A stretch of 12,057 nt of DNA from an uncultured Paraprevotella sp. (GCA_900766785.1 CAAFWT010000124.1:1-12057), one strand, 5' to 3'. Shown: positions 1 to 6,074, counted from the first letter of the stretch. The notes: generated from the sequence alone by a model not told the origin. A program made the numbers and translations.

Positions 1-19
1 ACGTGTGCTCTTCCGATCT
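1..19. other. Illumina adapter remnant at contig end
   Basis: The first 19 bases, ACGTGTGCTCTTCCGATCT, equal the 3' end of the TruSeq read-2 adapter. Genomic sequence resumes at base 20: from there the minus strand encodes the conserved HPMFGP motif of prephenate dehydrogenase, and reading into base 19 and below breaks the family pattern. This is a sequencing or assembly artefact, not biology. The tyrA reading frame happens to stay open through it and would gain false residues if annotated to base 1. Confidence 0.95.
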
Positions 20-362
20 TGGGTCCGAACATGGGATGTGTACTCACATAGCGCATACCTGTAGATTCGTAGAACTTCAGGAAATCCGTCTTCACACTGC
101 TTATATCGCTGATGATGCAATCCTTGGGCAGATGTGGAATCACCTGATTGAAGACCTGTAGCGTATACTTGAGTGTCACGGCATTGATGACCAGTTCGGG
201 CTGGAACTCTTCTATTTCCTCCATGCTGGTAAATCGCTGCGTGTGATACAGAAAACGCATTCTGTGGGGATCCACTTCATATACGGCACAATCATGGTCG
301 AAGGAGAGCACATCCGTAAAGAATGAGCCCATCTTGCCGGCACCCAGAATCAGTATTCTCAT
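20..362 (-). CDS. tyrA: Prephenate dehydrogenase, N-terminal part (truncated by contig end)
   Basis: Oxidises prephenate to 4-hydroxyphenylpyruvate with NAD(P), the committed step to tyrosine, in the cytoplasm. About 114 N-terminal residues are present, starting MRILILGAGKMGSFF. GAGKMG (residues 7-12) is the glycine-rich dinucleotide-binding turn of a Rossmann fold; SDISSVK (85-91) and STHPMFGP (107-114) are typical TyrA motifs. The protein is cut by the contig end and the adapter, so the helical C-terminal domain is missing. The start ATG at 362 lies only 7 bases after the stop of the upstream DAHP synthase/chorismate mutase gene, so it is the last visible gene of the Phe/Tyr operon and is probably translated in coupling. 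I rely on the Rossmann motif, HPMFGP and the operon context; the identification is secure. Confidence 0.93.
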
Positions 363-369
363 CTTGGTA

Positions 370-1437
370 TCACTTGTTGATGATTTCCATCTGCTGGCGC
401 ACGCTCTCCTCGTGAATGGCTTCGTACACCTTTCTCACGAAGGTAGGATCCATGCCGCAAAGGGATCCCTGCACCTCTCTCTTATCCAGTATCTCTGCAT
501 AGCGGCCAGTCTGCACCACGGCCATGTCATGCTCTTTCTTGTATTGAGCTATCTCGCGGCTCACACGCATGCGCTTGGTGAGCAGGTCCATCAGCTGGTC
601 GTCCATGGAGTCAATCTGCTTGCGCAGACTGGTGAGTGACTCAGTAAGTTCCACATTGGTGCGGATGACTAGACGGTCAAGGATGAAGTCGAGCACGTCA
701 GGCGTTACCTGCTGCTTGGCATCACTCCATGCCTCATCGGGTGAGCAATGGCTTTCCACTATCAAGCCCTCGAATCCCATGTCCATAGCCTGCTGGCAGA
801 GAGGAGCTATCAAGTCCCTTCTGCCTCCGATATGGCTGGGATCGCACAGGATAGGCAGATTGGGGAAGCGACGGTGCAATTCGATAGGAATATGCCACAG
901 GGGAGTATTGCGATAGAGCTTCTGGTCCGTGCTGCTGAATCCGCGATGGATGGCTCCCAGGCGTTTGATGCCGGCTCCATTGATACGCAACAGGGCACCT
1001 ACCCACAACTCCAGGTCAGGACTAACGGGATTCTTCACCAGTACGGGTACATCCACCCCTCGGAGGCTGTCGGCCAGTTCCTGCATGGCAAAGGGATTGG
1101 TGGTGGTACGGGCACCTACCCACAGGAGGTCAATACCTGCCTTGAGCGCAGCCTCCACATGCTTGGGTGTTGCCACTTCGGTGGCCGTGAGCATACCTGT
1201 CTCTGCCTTCACGCGTTGCATCCAGGGCAGGGCCTTCTCCCCGTTGCCTTCAAAGCCTCCTGGTTTGGTGCGTGGCTTCCATATTCCTGCGCGGAATATG
1301 GTCACACCTTTTTGGGACAAGTGTTTGGCTGTGGTGATTACCTGCTCCTCGGTCTCTGCGCTGCAGGGACCAGCTATCACCAGGGGACGCGTCTGGTCTA
1401 TTCCTGGCAAGCCTAATGGCTGAATGTTCAGTTCCAT
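370..1437 (-). CDS. Bifunctional 3-deoxy-7-phosphoheptulonate synthase / chorismate mutase
   Basis: A 355-residue fusion that carries out the first shikimate-pathway reaction (phosphoenolpyruvate + erythrose 4-phosphate to DAHP) and chorismate to prephenate. Residues about 15-255 form a DAHP synthase barrel of the KDO8P-synthase-like subclass: IAGPCSAE (21-28), FRAGIWKPRTKPGGFEG (48-64), VGARTTTNP (107-115), LVKNPVSPD (133-141, substrate lysine K135), CDPSHIGGRRDLI (198-210) and ESHCSPDEAWSDAKQ (228-242). Residues about 265-350 are an AroQ-type chorismate mutase: LRKQIDSMDDQL (271-282), R289, K300 and R312 match the Arg/Arg/Lys/Arg active-site pattern. Such fusions commonly let the mutase domain confer feedback inhibition by chorismate or prephenate; that is family knowledge, not seen here. 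It lies 124 bases after the aminotransferase stop and 7 bases before tyrA. I see no strong promoter or terminator in the 124-base gap. In Bacteroides this type is often labelled aroF or aroG; the symbol is ambiguous, so left blank. Confidence 0.95.
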   Translation of the reverse strand: MELNIQPLGLPGIDQTRPLVIAGPCSAETEEQVITTAKHLSQKGVTIFRAGIWKPRTKPGGFEGNGEKALPWMQRVKAETGMLTATEVATPKHVEAALKAGIDLLWVGARTTTNPFAMQELADSLRGVDVPVLVKNPVSPDLELWVGALLRINGAGIKRLGAIHRGFSSTDQKLYRNTPLWHIPIELHRRFPNLPILCDPSHIGGRRDLIAPLCQQAMDMGFEGLIVESHCSPDEAWSDAKQQVTPDVLDFILDRLVIRTNVELTESLTSLRKQIDSMDDQLMDLLTKRMRVSREIAQYKKEHDMAVVQTGRYAEILDKREVQGSLCGMDPTFVRKVYEAIHEESVRQQMEIINK

Positions 1438-1561
1438 AATGTATTTCTCTTGTTTGTGCGAACAGGGAAAGTCTGTCTTGTGTCAGTCTCTCCACTTCCT
1501 CCGCTGGGTTTATGAATTGATTTCTGTGGTTATATATTTGTTGATGCTCTGCTTAAAAGAA

Positions 1562-2752
1562 TCATCTGTTGGCAAACACGGCCTTCACCCTTTCTACAGC
1601 CTCCTGGAACTTATCGTCCTTGGCACAGAGGCTGATGCGTATGTATCGCCTACCGTTGGAGCCGAAGATGAATCCTGGGGTGATGAATACACGAGCCTCA
1701 TGCAGGACACGCTCTGTGAGCTGTTCGGCATCGTCATATTCATCGGGGATTCTTCCCCAGAGGAACATACCCGTCTGATGGGCATCATACTGGCAGCCCA
1801 GCATGCGCATGATTTCCTCTGCCATCGCTCTGCGCTTGCTGTACGTACTGATGTTGGCCTGCATGTGCCACTCCTGTGTGTTGTCATAGGCTTGTACGGC
1901 AGCCAGTTGCAGGGCACGGAAGGTGCCCGAATCTATATTGCTCTTCACCTTCAGTATCCACGACACGAATTGTGCGTTGGTAGCCAGCATGCCCACACGC
2001 CATCCGGGCATGTTGTGACTTTTGGACATAGAGTTGAACTCTATGCAGCATTCCTTGGCACCTGGTATTTGCAGGATGCTGAGTTTCTCTCCCTGGTTGA
2101 GGATGAAGCTATAGGGGTTGTCATTCACCACCACGATATTGTGGTTGCGTGCAAACTCCACCAGATGCTCATAGGTCTCCTTCTGTGCTGGAGCTCCTGT
2201 GGGCATATTGGGATAGTTGGTCCACATCAGCTTCACTCGGCTGAGGTCCATCTGTTCCAAAGCATCAAAGTCGGGCTGCCATCCGTTCTCTGGCAGCAAG
2301 TCATAGTTGACCACCTTGGCTCCCAGCAGATTGCTCAGACTTGTATAGGTGGGATATCCGGGATTGGGAACCAGAACCTCTTCGCCTGGGTTTACGAAGG
2401 CGAGTGTCACATGCAGGATGCCCTCCTTGCTGCCTATCAGAGGTTGTATCTCACTATTGGGATCCAGTGCCACGTCATACCATCGCTGATAGAATCTGGC
2501 CATAGCCTGACGCAGTTCGGGTGTGCCCACTGTGGGTTGATAGCCGTGCACATCTGGTCTGCGTGCTTGCTCACACAGCACCTCTATAGTCTCCTGGGAA
2601 GGAGGCATGTCGGGACTGCCTATGGCCAGCGAGATGATATTCTTTCCTTCGGCATTGAGTCTGGCCACTTCCTTACCTTTGCGGCTGAAGTAATATTCGT
2701 TTACCGTGGCCAGGCGCTCTGCTGGCTTCACATCATATACTTTGTTTTCCAT
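1562..2752 (-). CDS. Class I/II PLP-dependent aminotransferase, probably for Phe/Tyr synthesis
   Basis: A 396-residue fold-type I aminotransferase. SMSKSHNMPGWRVGM (241-255) carries the PLP Schiff-base lysine K244 and the phosphate-binding R252. NYPNMPTGA (179-187) supplies the conserved Asn, NDNPYS (210-215) the Asp that pairs with the PLP nitrogen, and R372 in RYIRISL the carboxylate-binding Arg. GSKEG (107-111) is the PLP-phosphate loop. Overall it resembles the aspartate/LL-diaminopimelate aminotransferase group, and automatic annotation would call it AspC-like. Its place between pheA and the DAHP synthase/chorismate mutase suggests that it transaminates phenylpyruvate and 4-hydroxyphenylpyruvate; prephenate transamination is an alternative. 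The substrate cannot be read from the sequence. Its first 20 bases overlap the 3' end of pheA in another frame, which points to translational coupling. Confidence 0.9.
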   Translation of the reverse strand: MENKVYDVKPAERLATVNEYYFSRKGKEVARLNAEGKNIISLAIGSPDMPPSQETIEVLCEQARRPDVHGYQPTVGTPELRQAMARFYQRWYDVALDPNSEIQPLIGSKEGILHVTLAFVNPGEEVLVPNPGYPTYTSLSNLLGAKVVNYDLLPENGWQPDFDALEQMDLSRVKLMWTNYPNMPTGAPAQKETYEHLVEFARNHNIVVVNDNPYSFILNQGEKLSILQIPGAKECCIEFNSMSKSHNMPGWRVGMLATNAQFVSWILKVKSNIDSGTFRALQLAAVQAYDNTQEWHMQANISTYSKRRAMAEEIMRMLGCQYDAHQTGMFLWGRIPDEYDDAEQLTERVLHEARVFITPGFIFGSNGRRYIRISLCAKDDKFQEAVERVKAVFANR

Positions 2753-3584
2753 CTTTATATTCTCCCAATATTTTCAGTTCACTCACCAGCGGACTGATGG
2801 CATTGACAGCCTGATGGAACCGCCGGTCCTGGTCAAACGAAAGGTCTACGTAAAACATATATTGCCATTCCTTGCCTATGATGGGCAGGGACTGTATCTT
2901 GGTCAGATTGAGTTTGTAGAAGGAGAGTACGGACAGGATGGCACTGAGCGAACCTTCCTCATGCGGCAACGTGAAGGCCAGACTGGCCTTGTCGGCATCC
3001 TGTTGCTTGCGCATCTGCCCGGCTTTCTCTGGACGTGAAAGCACCAGAAATCGGGTAAAGTTGTGCTTATTGGTTTCTATGCCTGTCTCCAGCACCTTCA
3101 TTCCGTATATCTCAGCAGCATCCTTATGACAGATGGCGGCATGTCCCCTCTGCCGGAGCATACTTATCTGGGCTGCGGCTCCTGCTGTATCTGCCACCTC
3201 CACCACTTTCATGCTGGGGTGGCTTGCCAGGAAGTCCCTGCACTGCATCAGAGCCACGGGATGGGAATTCACTTCAGTGATGTCTGCCCAGTTGTCCTCG
3301 GGCAGGCACATGATGCTGTGACTGATGCGCAACTTATGTTCACCCACTATGGTGGCACCACTTTCTCTGAGCAGTTCGTAGTTGTGCAGCAGACTTCCTG
3401 CTATGGTATTCTCGATGGCCACCAAGGCTACGGCATCCTGGTCCTGATGGAGGCATTCAAACACCTCCTCGAAGGTATCAAAGCATAACAGCTGTATCTG
3501 CTCTCCCTCGAAGTAGCGATGGGCGGCTATGTCATGAAAACTGCCCTTGATGCCTTGTATGGCCACCTTCTTCGTTTCCTTCAT
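2733..3584 (-). CDS. pheA: Prephenate dehydratase with C-terminal ACT domain
   Basis: Converts prephenate to phenylpyruvate, the committed step to phenylalanine. The 283-residue length is normal for a stand-alone dehydratase. Catalytic-domain motifs are QGIKGSFHDIAA (10-21), ENTIAGSL (58-65), NSHPVALMQC (106-115), ADTAGAA (131-137) and NFTRF (175-179), with the catalytic Thr at 177. Residues about 200-275 form the ACT regulatory domain: GSLSAIL (211-217) corresponds to the GALxxxL element of Phe-binding ACT domains. The second element, usually ESRP, is QSLP here (231-234), so allosteric Phe control may differ from E. coli. It is the first structural gene after the leader attenuator, and its 3' end overlaps the aminotransferase start by 20 bases. 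Start at 3584 is preceded by a purine-rich AAGAGAAGAAA. Confidence 0.95.
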   Translation of the reverse strand: MKETKKVAIQGIKGSFHDIAAHRYFEGEQIQLLCFDTFEEVFECLHQDQDAVALVAIENTIAGSLLHNYELLRESGATIVGEHKLRISHSIMCLPEDNWADITEVNSHPVALMQCRDFLASHPSMKVVEVADTAGAAAQISMLRQRGHAAICHKDAAEIYGMKVLETGIETNKHNFTRFLVLSRPEKAGQMRKQQDADKASLAFTLPHEEGSLSAILSVLSFYKLNLTKIQSLPIIGKEWQYMFYVDLSFDQDRRFHQAVNAISPLVSELKILGEYKDGKQSI

Positions 3585-3600
3585 TTTCTTCTCTTGGGTC

Positions 3601-3639
3601 TTATAAAGAAATATCCCGCTTCATTGCTGAGCGGGATAT
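3601..3639 (-). terminator. Intrinsic terminator in the pheA leader (attenuator, segment 3:4)
   Basis: Read on the minus strand, ATATCCCGCT (3639-3630) and AGCGGGATAT (3620-3611) form a perfect 10-bp stem around a 9-base loop, followed by a U-rich run TTCTTTATAA (3610-3601). It lies 16 bases upstream of the pheA start and downstream of the leader peptide, so it terminates inside the operon leader and not after a gene. Confidence 0.88.
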
Positions 3640-3756
3640 CTGTTAATTTCCATTTCTGATTTATTTACTCTCTGGCATATTCATACAGAGTCCCGTTCAC
3701 TTCAGATTGCTAAAGTAAAAGAAGTAATAGAACCCGTAATAAAACTTACCTGTATG
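3629..3756 (-). promoter_or_regulatory. Phe/Tyr transcription attenuator: mutually exclusive leader RNA pairings
   Basis: Four segments can be traced on the minus strand. Segment 1, CATACAG (3756-3750), lies inside the first leader codons. Segment 2 spans about 3698-3682. Segment 3 spans 3643-3629. Segment 4, AGCGGGATAT (3620-3611), is the terminator 3' arm. Pairing 1:2 is CATACAG with CTGTATG (3688-3682), 7 bp. Pairing 2:3 is CGGGA-C-TCTGT (3695-3685) with ACAGA-TA-TCCCG (3643-3632), 10 bp with a 1x2 internal loop. Pairing 3:4 is the terminator. Inference: stalling on Phe/Tyr codons (3744-3712) covers segment 1 and frees 2 to pair with 3, giving readthrough. A ribosome reaching the stop codon at 3699-3697 covers segment 2 and lets the terminator form. 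Without translation, 1:2 also permits termination. Confidence 0.85.
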
Positions 3757-3762
3757 TGTCAT
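3697..3762 (-). CDS. Phe/Tyr-rich leader peptide of the pheA operon, 21 residues
   Basis: ATG at 3762-3760, TGA at 3699-3697. The peptide begins MTHTG, continues KFYYGFYYFFYF and ends SNLK. Codons 7-17 contain five Phe and five Tyr out of eleven (TTT, TAT, TAC, TTC), far beyond chance. An AAAGGAG Shine-Dalgarno-like run (3771-3765) sits just upstream, with a short spacer of two bases. The stop codon is one base before the 5' arm of the predicted antiterminator. Its role would be sensing: the ribosome slows at Phe/Tyr codons when the charged tRNAs are scarce and so controls the downstream terminator. It resembles the pheL/trpL type of E. coli in principle but is read by both Phe and Tyr, matching an operon that makes both. 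It is too short to be called by standard gene finders. Confidence 0.9.
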   Translation of the reverse strand: MTHTGKFYYGFYYFFYFSNLK

Positions 3763-3796
3763 ATCTCCTTTGGTGCAGTTTCTTTCAAATGCATGG

Positions 3797-3827
3797 CAAA
3801 GTTACAATTTTCCTTTCAGAGTGCAAA
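3797..3827 (-). promoter_or_regulatory. Bacteroidota-type promoter of the Phe/Tyr operon
   Basis: On the minus strand, TTTG (3827-3824), then exactly 19 bases, then TAACTTTG (3804-3797), a full match to the Bacteroidota -33/-7 consensus TTTG-N19-TAnnTTTG. Transcription would begin near 3790, about 28 bases before the leader-peptide ATG, and would include the whole attenuator. Confidence 0.85.
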
Positions 3828-3841
3828 CTGAATTGCCTTTT

Positions 3842-4054
3842 TTATTTCCTTTCTGCATAAAATTGGCCATTCATATCATCCAGCAGATGTGGGTCGATGG
3901 CTGCTGCCTGTAACAAATCCGTCATAGCCAGGTCTTTCTCACCTGCCATCATATGCAGCCGTCCGCGCTCCTTCAGCAGGCGAGCGTCTCCCGGATTGCT
4001 TTCTATCTCGGCTGTAATGGCCTGTATGGCCACCCTTATCAGTTCCTTATCCAT
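3842..4054 (-). CDS. Small TPR-like protein, 70 residues
   Basis: MDKELIRVAIQAITAEIE starts the protein. Residues about 22-57 (NPGDARLLKERGRL... to AAAIDP) follow the tetratricopeptide helix-turn-helix pattern: a small residue at position 8, A/G at 20 and a P near the end. It is thus a single TPR-like hairpin with a preceding helix, probably a cytoplasmic protein-interaction module; its partner is unknown. The frame is open upstream to a GTG at 4078, but that extension (MYYIICIY) is made of an AT-rich repeat and is unlikely to be translated; I prefer the ATG at 4054. The stop lies only 15 bases before the -33 box of the Phe/Tyr promoter and I see no terminator between them, so readthrough into the aromatic leader is possible. 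Function not recognised. Confidence 0.7.
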   Translation of the reverse strand: MDKELIRVAIQAITAEIESNPGDARLLKERGRLHMMAGEKDLAMTDLLQAAAIDPHLLDDMNGQFYAERK

Positions 4055-4112
4055 ATATATACATATTATATAATACACGCGTGCGCGAGGAGCATCCCCT
4101 TACATCATATCC

Positions 4113-4149
4113 AAGGTGTGCGTGTGACAGACATCCTCAGGGACACCTT
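4113..4149 (-). repeat. Inverted repeat in the 5' leader of the TPR-like gene
   Basis: AAGGTGT (4113-4119) and ACACCTT (4143-4149) are perfect 7-bp complements around 23 bases. They lie between the predicted start site (about 4158) and the coding start at 4054, so they could form an RNA hairpin. No known riboswitch is recognised. Confidence 0.4.
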
Positions 4150-4164
4150 CACGCCTGCTGTGCA

Positions 4165-4172
4165 CAAAGGTA
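4165..4172 (-). promoter_or_regulatory. Candidate -7 box for the TPR-like gene
   Basis: TACCTTTG on the minus strand fits TAnnTTTG. The -33 position carries only a weak TTCT-like match. The start site would be near 4158, leaving a leader of about 104 bases. Confidence 0.5.
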
Positions 4173-4273
4173 CGGCAATTTTTCTTCCCCAAGAATCATC
4201 CTCAGATCTTCTTCTCATGCTTGAAAATCGGAAAAGAAAGCTGAAAGGAAACGCACATTCCACATTTTCTATC

Positions 4274-4281
4274 TATCTTTG
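4274..4281 (+). promoter_or_regulatory. Candidate -7 box for the DUF554 gene
   Basis: TATCTTTG fits TAnnTTTG, 19 bases before the ATG at 4301. No TTTG is visible at the -33 position. The predicted 5' leader would be only about 13 bases, which supports the ATG at 4301 over upstream starts in the same frame. Confidence 0.55.
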
Positions 4282-4300
4282 TAACTATACGCAACAGGAT

Positions 4301-5008
4301 ATGATAGGAACCATTGTCAACACCATTACCATCATTACGGGCAGCCTCATAGGAGCCTTGTGCAAGCGACATATACGTCCCCAGTGGCAGAAAGTCATGT
4401 TCACAGCCATGGGGCTGGCCAGTCTCTCCCTGGGATTCAATGCTGTGTGCCGCAACATGCCCCACAGCCAGTACCCCGTACTCTTTATTCTGAGCCTGAG
4501 CATAGGCGGACTCATAGGCACGATGCTCAATCTGGAAGGACGGTTCAAGGGACTGGTGGACAGATTGCAGAAGCATGGCAGAAGCAATTCTGCCGACCGA
4601 CAGTCACGTCTGGCACAGGGTCTCTCCACCGGTCTGCTGCTTTACTGCATAGGCACGCTCAGCATCCTGGGACCTATCAATGCTGCCCTGCTGGGCGACA
4701 ACACCTTCCTCTATACCAATGCCACCCTGGACCTGGTCACCTCTGCTGTGCTGGCCACCACCTATGGTGCAGGCATGGCCCTGGCTGCTCCTGTGCTGTT
4801 CTGCTGGCAGGGAAGCATTTGGCTTCTGGCACGTCTGTGCGGAAATATCATTCCACCTGAGTTACTCACAGAGATGAGCATTGTGGGAGGCACGCTCATA
4901 GCAGCATCGGGACTGAGTATCCTGGAGATAAAGGACTGCAAGACGCTCAACCTTCTGCCAAGCCTTTTCATCCCTGTGCTGTTTTTCTTGGGAAAGAGTT
5001 TAATATGA
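4301..5008 (+). CDS. DUF554 family integral membrane protein
   Basis: A 235-residue hydrophobic protein matching the DUF554 (YdfK/YqgA-like) family: it opens MIGTIVNTITIITGSLIGAL, then LSIGGLIGTMLNLEGR (66-81), the hallmark block CIGTLSILGPIN (116-127) with GDNTFLYTNATLDLVTSAV (132-150), TTYGAGMA (153-160) and EMSIVGGTLIAASGLSIL (191-208). About six or seven membrane segments can be seen: roughly 3-21, 32-48, 58-76, 107-126, 145-175, 193-209 and 215-232. The family is assumed to be a transporter or permease of unknown substrate. The frame is open to 3953, but family alignment begins at MIGTIVN and the upstream part overlaps the divergent TPR-like gene, so 4301 is the start. It is divergent from the TPR-like gene and convergent with the protease-like gene. 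Confidence 0.9.
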   Translation: MIGTIVNTITIITGSLIGALCKRHIRPQWQKVMFTAMGLASLSLGFNAVCRNMPHSQYPVLFILSLSIGGLIGTMLNLEGRFKGLVDRLQKHGRSNSADRQSRLAQGLSTGLLLYCIGTLSILGPINAALLGDNTFLYTNATLDLVTSAVLATTYGAGMALAAPVLFCWQGSIWLLARLCGNIIPPELLTEMSIVGGTLIAASGLSILEIKDCKTLNLLPSLFIPVLFFLGKSLI

Positions 5009-5034
5009 AGCGCTAAGCTTAGGACTCTCTTTCC
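4991..5034 (+). terminator. Possible hairpin at the end of the DUF554 gene
   Basis: GGAAAGAG (4991-4998) can pair with CTCTTTCC (5027-5034); the loop includes a 10-bp palindrome, CTAAGCTTAG (5013-5022). No clear T run follows, so termination is uncertain. It sits between two converging genes. The remaining bases to 5183 show no clear feature. Confidence 0.3.
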
Positions 5035-5183
5035 CTCAACGCCCCACTTCCCTCACAGATATCTCTTCCTGCCATATGTCTGTGCCCCAGAGCCTCTACA
5101 CCCATAAGTGTGCACAGTGATGCTCATCATGTGTCCTGTCAAACACCACGGAACAGACAAGGCAGTGGGAGGAAGGAGGATGC

Positions 5184-6017
5184 TTACTGCACGTCTCCTA
5201 TGGCTTTTTGATATTCCTGCCAGAGGGCTTCCACTCCGTTCTCGGGCTTGTTGCCCAACACATGCTTCATGGCTGCATCCCACGACCAGGTGTCCAGCTC
5301 AGCTGCCGAGCGATTGAACTTACGCAGGAAGTCCTTGTCCTTGGTCTGCTGAATCCACCACAGAAAATAGCCAGCCACACGATAACCCTTGCGCCAGGTA
5401 TCTGCACGGGGACGGTCCTTGCTCTGGAAATCCTGTTCGAAGCATCCACAAGCCAAGCGTACGGCATCGGCCATACCCTCGATGAAGCACCAGAACTCTC
5501 CCCCATCACCATACGAACCACAGTTCTTAGGCTCGAGCTGATAGGCATGGGTAAGTTCGTGATAGAGCACACCCCGTGTCTCGTAATCAAGGCGCATGGT
5601 ATCCTGCCCCTCAAAACTCCGTTCTATCCACCGCGTACTGTAGCGTATACCCACATGGTCGCCCGATCCATACTTCTCGCTCACTCCGTCATAATCCTTC
5701 AGGGTGTAGAAGATGGTGTTGAGCTTGGGCACGTTGGGATCTTTAGGGCCTCGATAGAGAGTCTGAAGCACACGTAGGGCATTTTCCTGGATATATGAGA
5801 TGGGGTCAGGGATGATACGGTGGTATATATCGGAACCTTCGCTCTGGGGGCTCTCATCGCGGAAGATGACCTCTCCGGGATTATACTTCTTCCATCGTTT
5901 CTCCACTCGGATGGGTTTGTGATACTTGTTGTCTGCCAGTTGTGCAAAGGCATTCAAGGAGATGGCCAGCAGCATTGTGCAGACCATGATTGTTCTGTTC
6001 ATCTTATTCATTATCAT
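5184..6017 (-). CDS. Secreted basic secretory protein (BSP)-family metalloprotease-like protein
   Basis: 277 residues. The N-terminus has a signal peptide: basic start, hydrophobic MVCTMLLAISLNAFA, cleavage expected after about residue 25, with no lipobox cysteine. LYHELTHAYQLEP (151-163) contains the HExxH zinc site (H153, E154, H157), and FIEGMADAVRL (178-188) provides the acidic residues expected in the downstream ligand/helix. GVLYHELTHxxQ followed by EGxADxxR is the signature of the plant/bacterial basic secretory protein family (peptidase-like, Pfam BSP). It is predicted to act in the periplasm or outside the cell; substrate unknown. Three in-frame ATGs (6017, 6011, 6002) could start it; all keep the signal peptide. 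It has its own promoter and is divergent from rubredoxin. Confidence 0.87.
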   Translation of the reverse strand: MIMNKMNRTIMVCTMLLAISLNAFAQLADNKYHKPIRVEKRWKKYNPGEVIFRDESPQSEGSDIYHRIIPDPISYIQENALRVLQTLYRGPKDPNVPKLNTIFYTLKDYDGVSEKYGSGDHVGIRYSTRWIERSFEGQDTMRLDYETRGVLYHELTHAYQLEPKNCGSYGDGGEFWCFIEGMADAVRLACGCFEQDFQSKDRPRADTWRKGYRVAGYFLWWIQQTKDKDFLRKFNRSAAELDTWSWDAAMKHVLGNKPENGVEALWQEYQKAIGDVQ

Positions 6018-6042
6018 GTTAATTTGAATGTATTCTCCACAA

Positions 6043-6074
6043 CAAAGTTACGCAGTAGTTGGCCAACGGACAAA
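6043..6074 (-). promoter_or_regulatory. Bacteroidota-type promoter of the BSP-family gene
   Basis: TTTG (6074-6071), 20 bases, TAACTTTG (6050-6043) on the minus strand. The start site would be near 6036, about 19 bases before the first ATG. Confidence 0.72.

Noticed and set aside
1250..1495. Minus-strand GTG-initiated frame with a GGAGG sequence upstream of its start.
   Set aside because: It overlaps the start of the DAHP synthase gene out of frame, and its translation has no domain-like pattern; the conserved protein is in the other frame.
1438..1561. Gap inside the Phe/Tyr operon as a second promoter or attenuator.
   Set aside because: No TAnnTTTG box, no strong hairpin and no amino-acid-rich leader frame was found.
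1424..2797. Long open frame (457 codons) on the plus strand opposite the aminotransferase.
   Set aside because: Antisense shadow: the minus strand encodes a full PLP aminotransferase with all active-site motifs, and the plus-strand translation resembles no protein family.
3759..3794. Short minus-strand frame (11 codons) whose stop overlaps the leader-peptide start as ATGA.
   Set aside because: Its ATG lies at or upstream of the predicted transcription start (about 3790) and it has no Phe/Tyr run or Shine-Dalgarno; overlap is likely chance.
5009..5183. Possible weak hairpin TGTCTGT/ACAGGACA and other short repeats after the BSP-family gene.
   Set aside because: The stem needs a bulge and has no T run; not enough for a terminator call.
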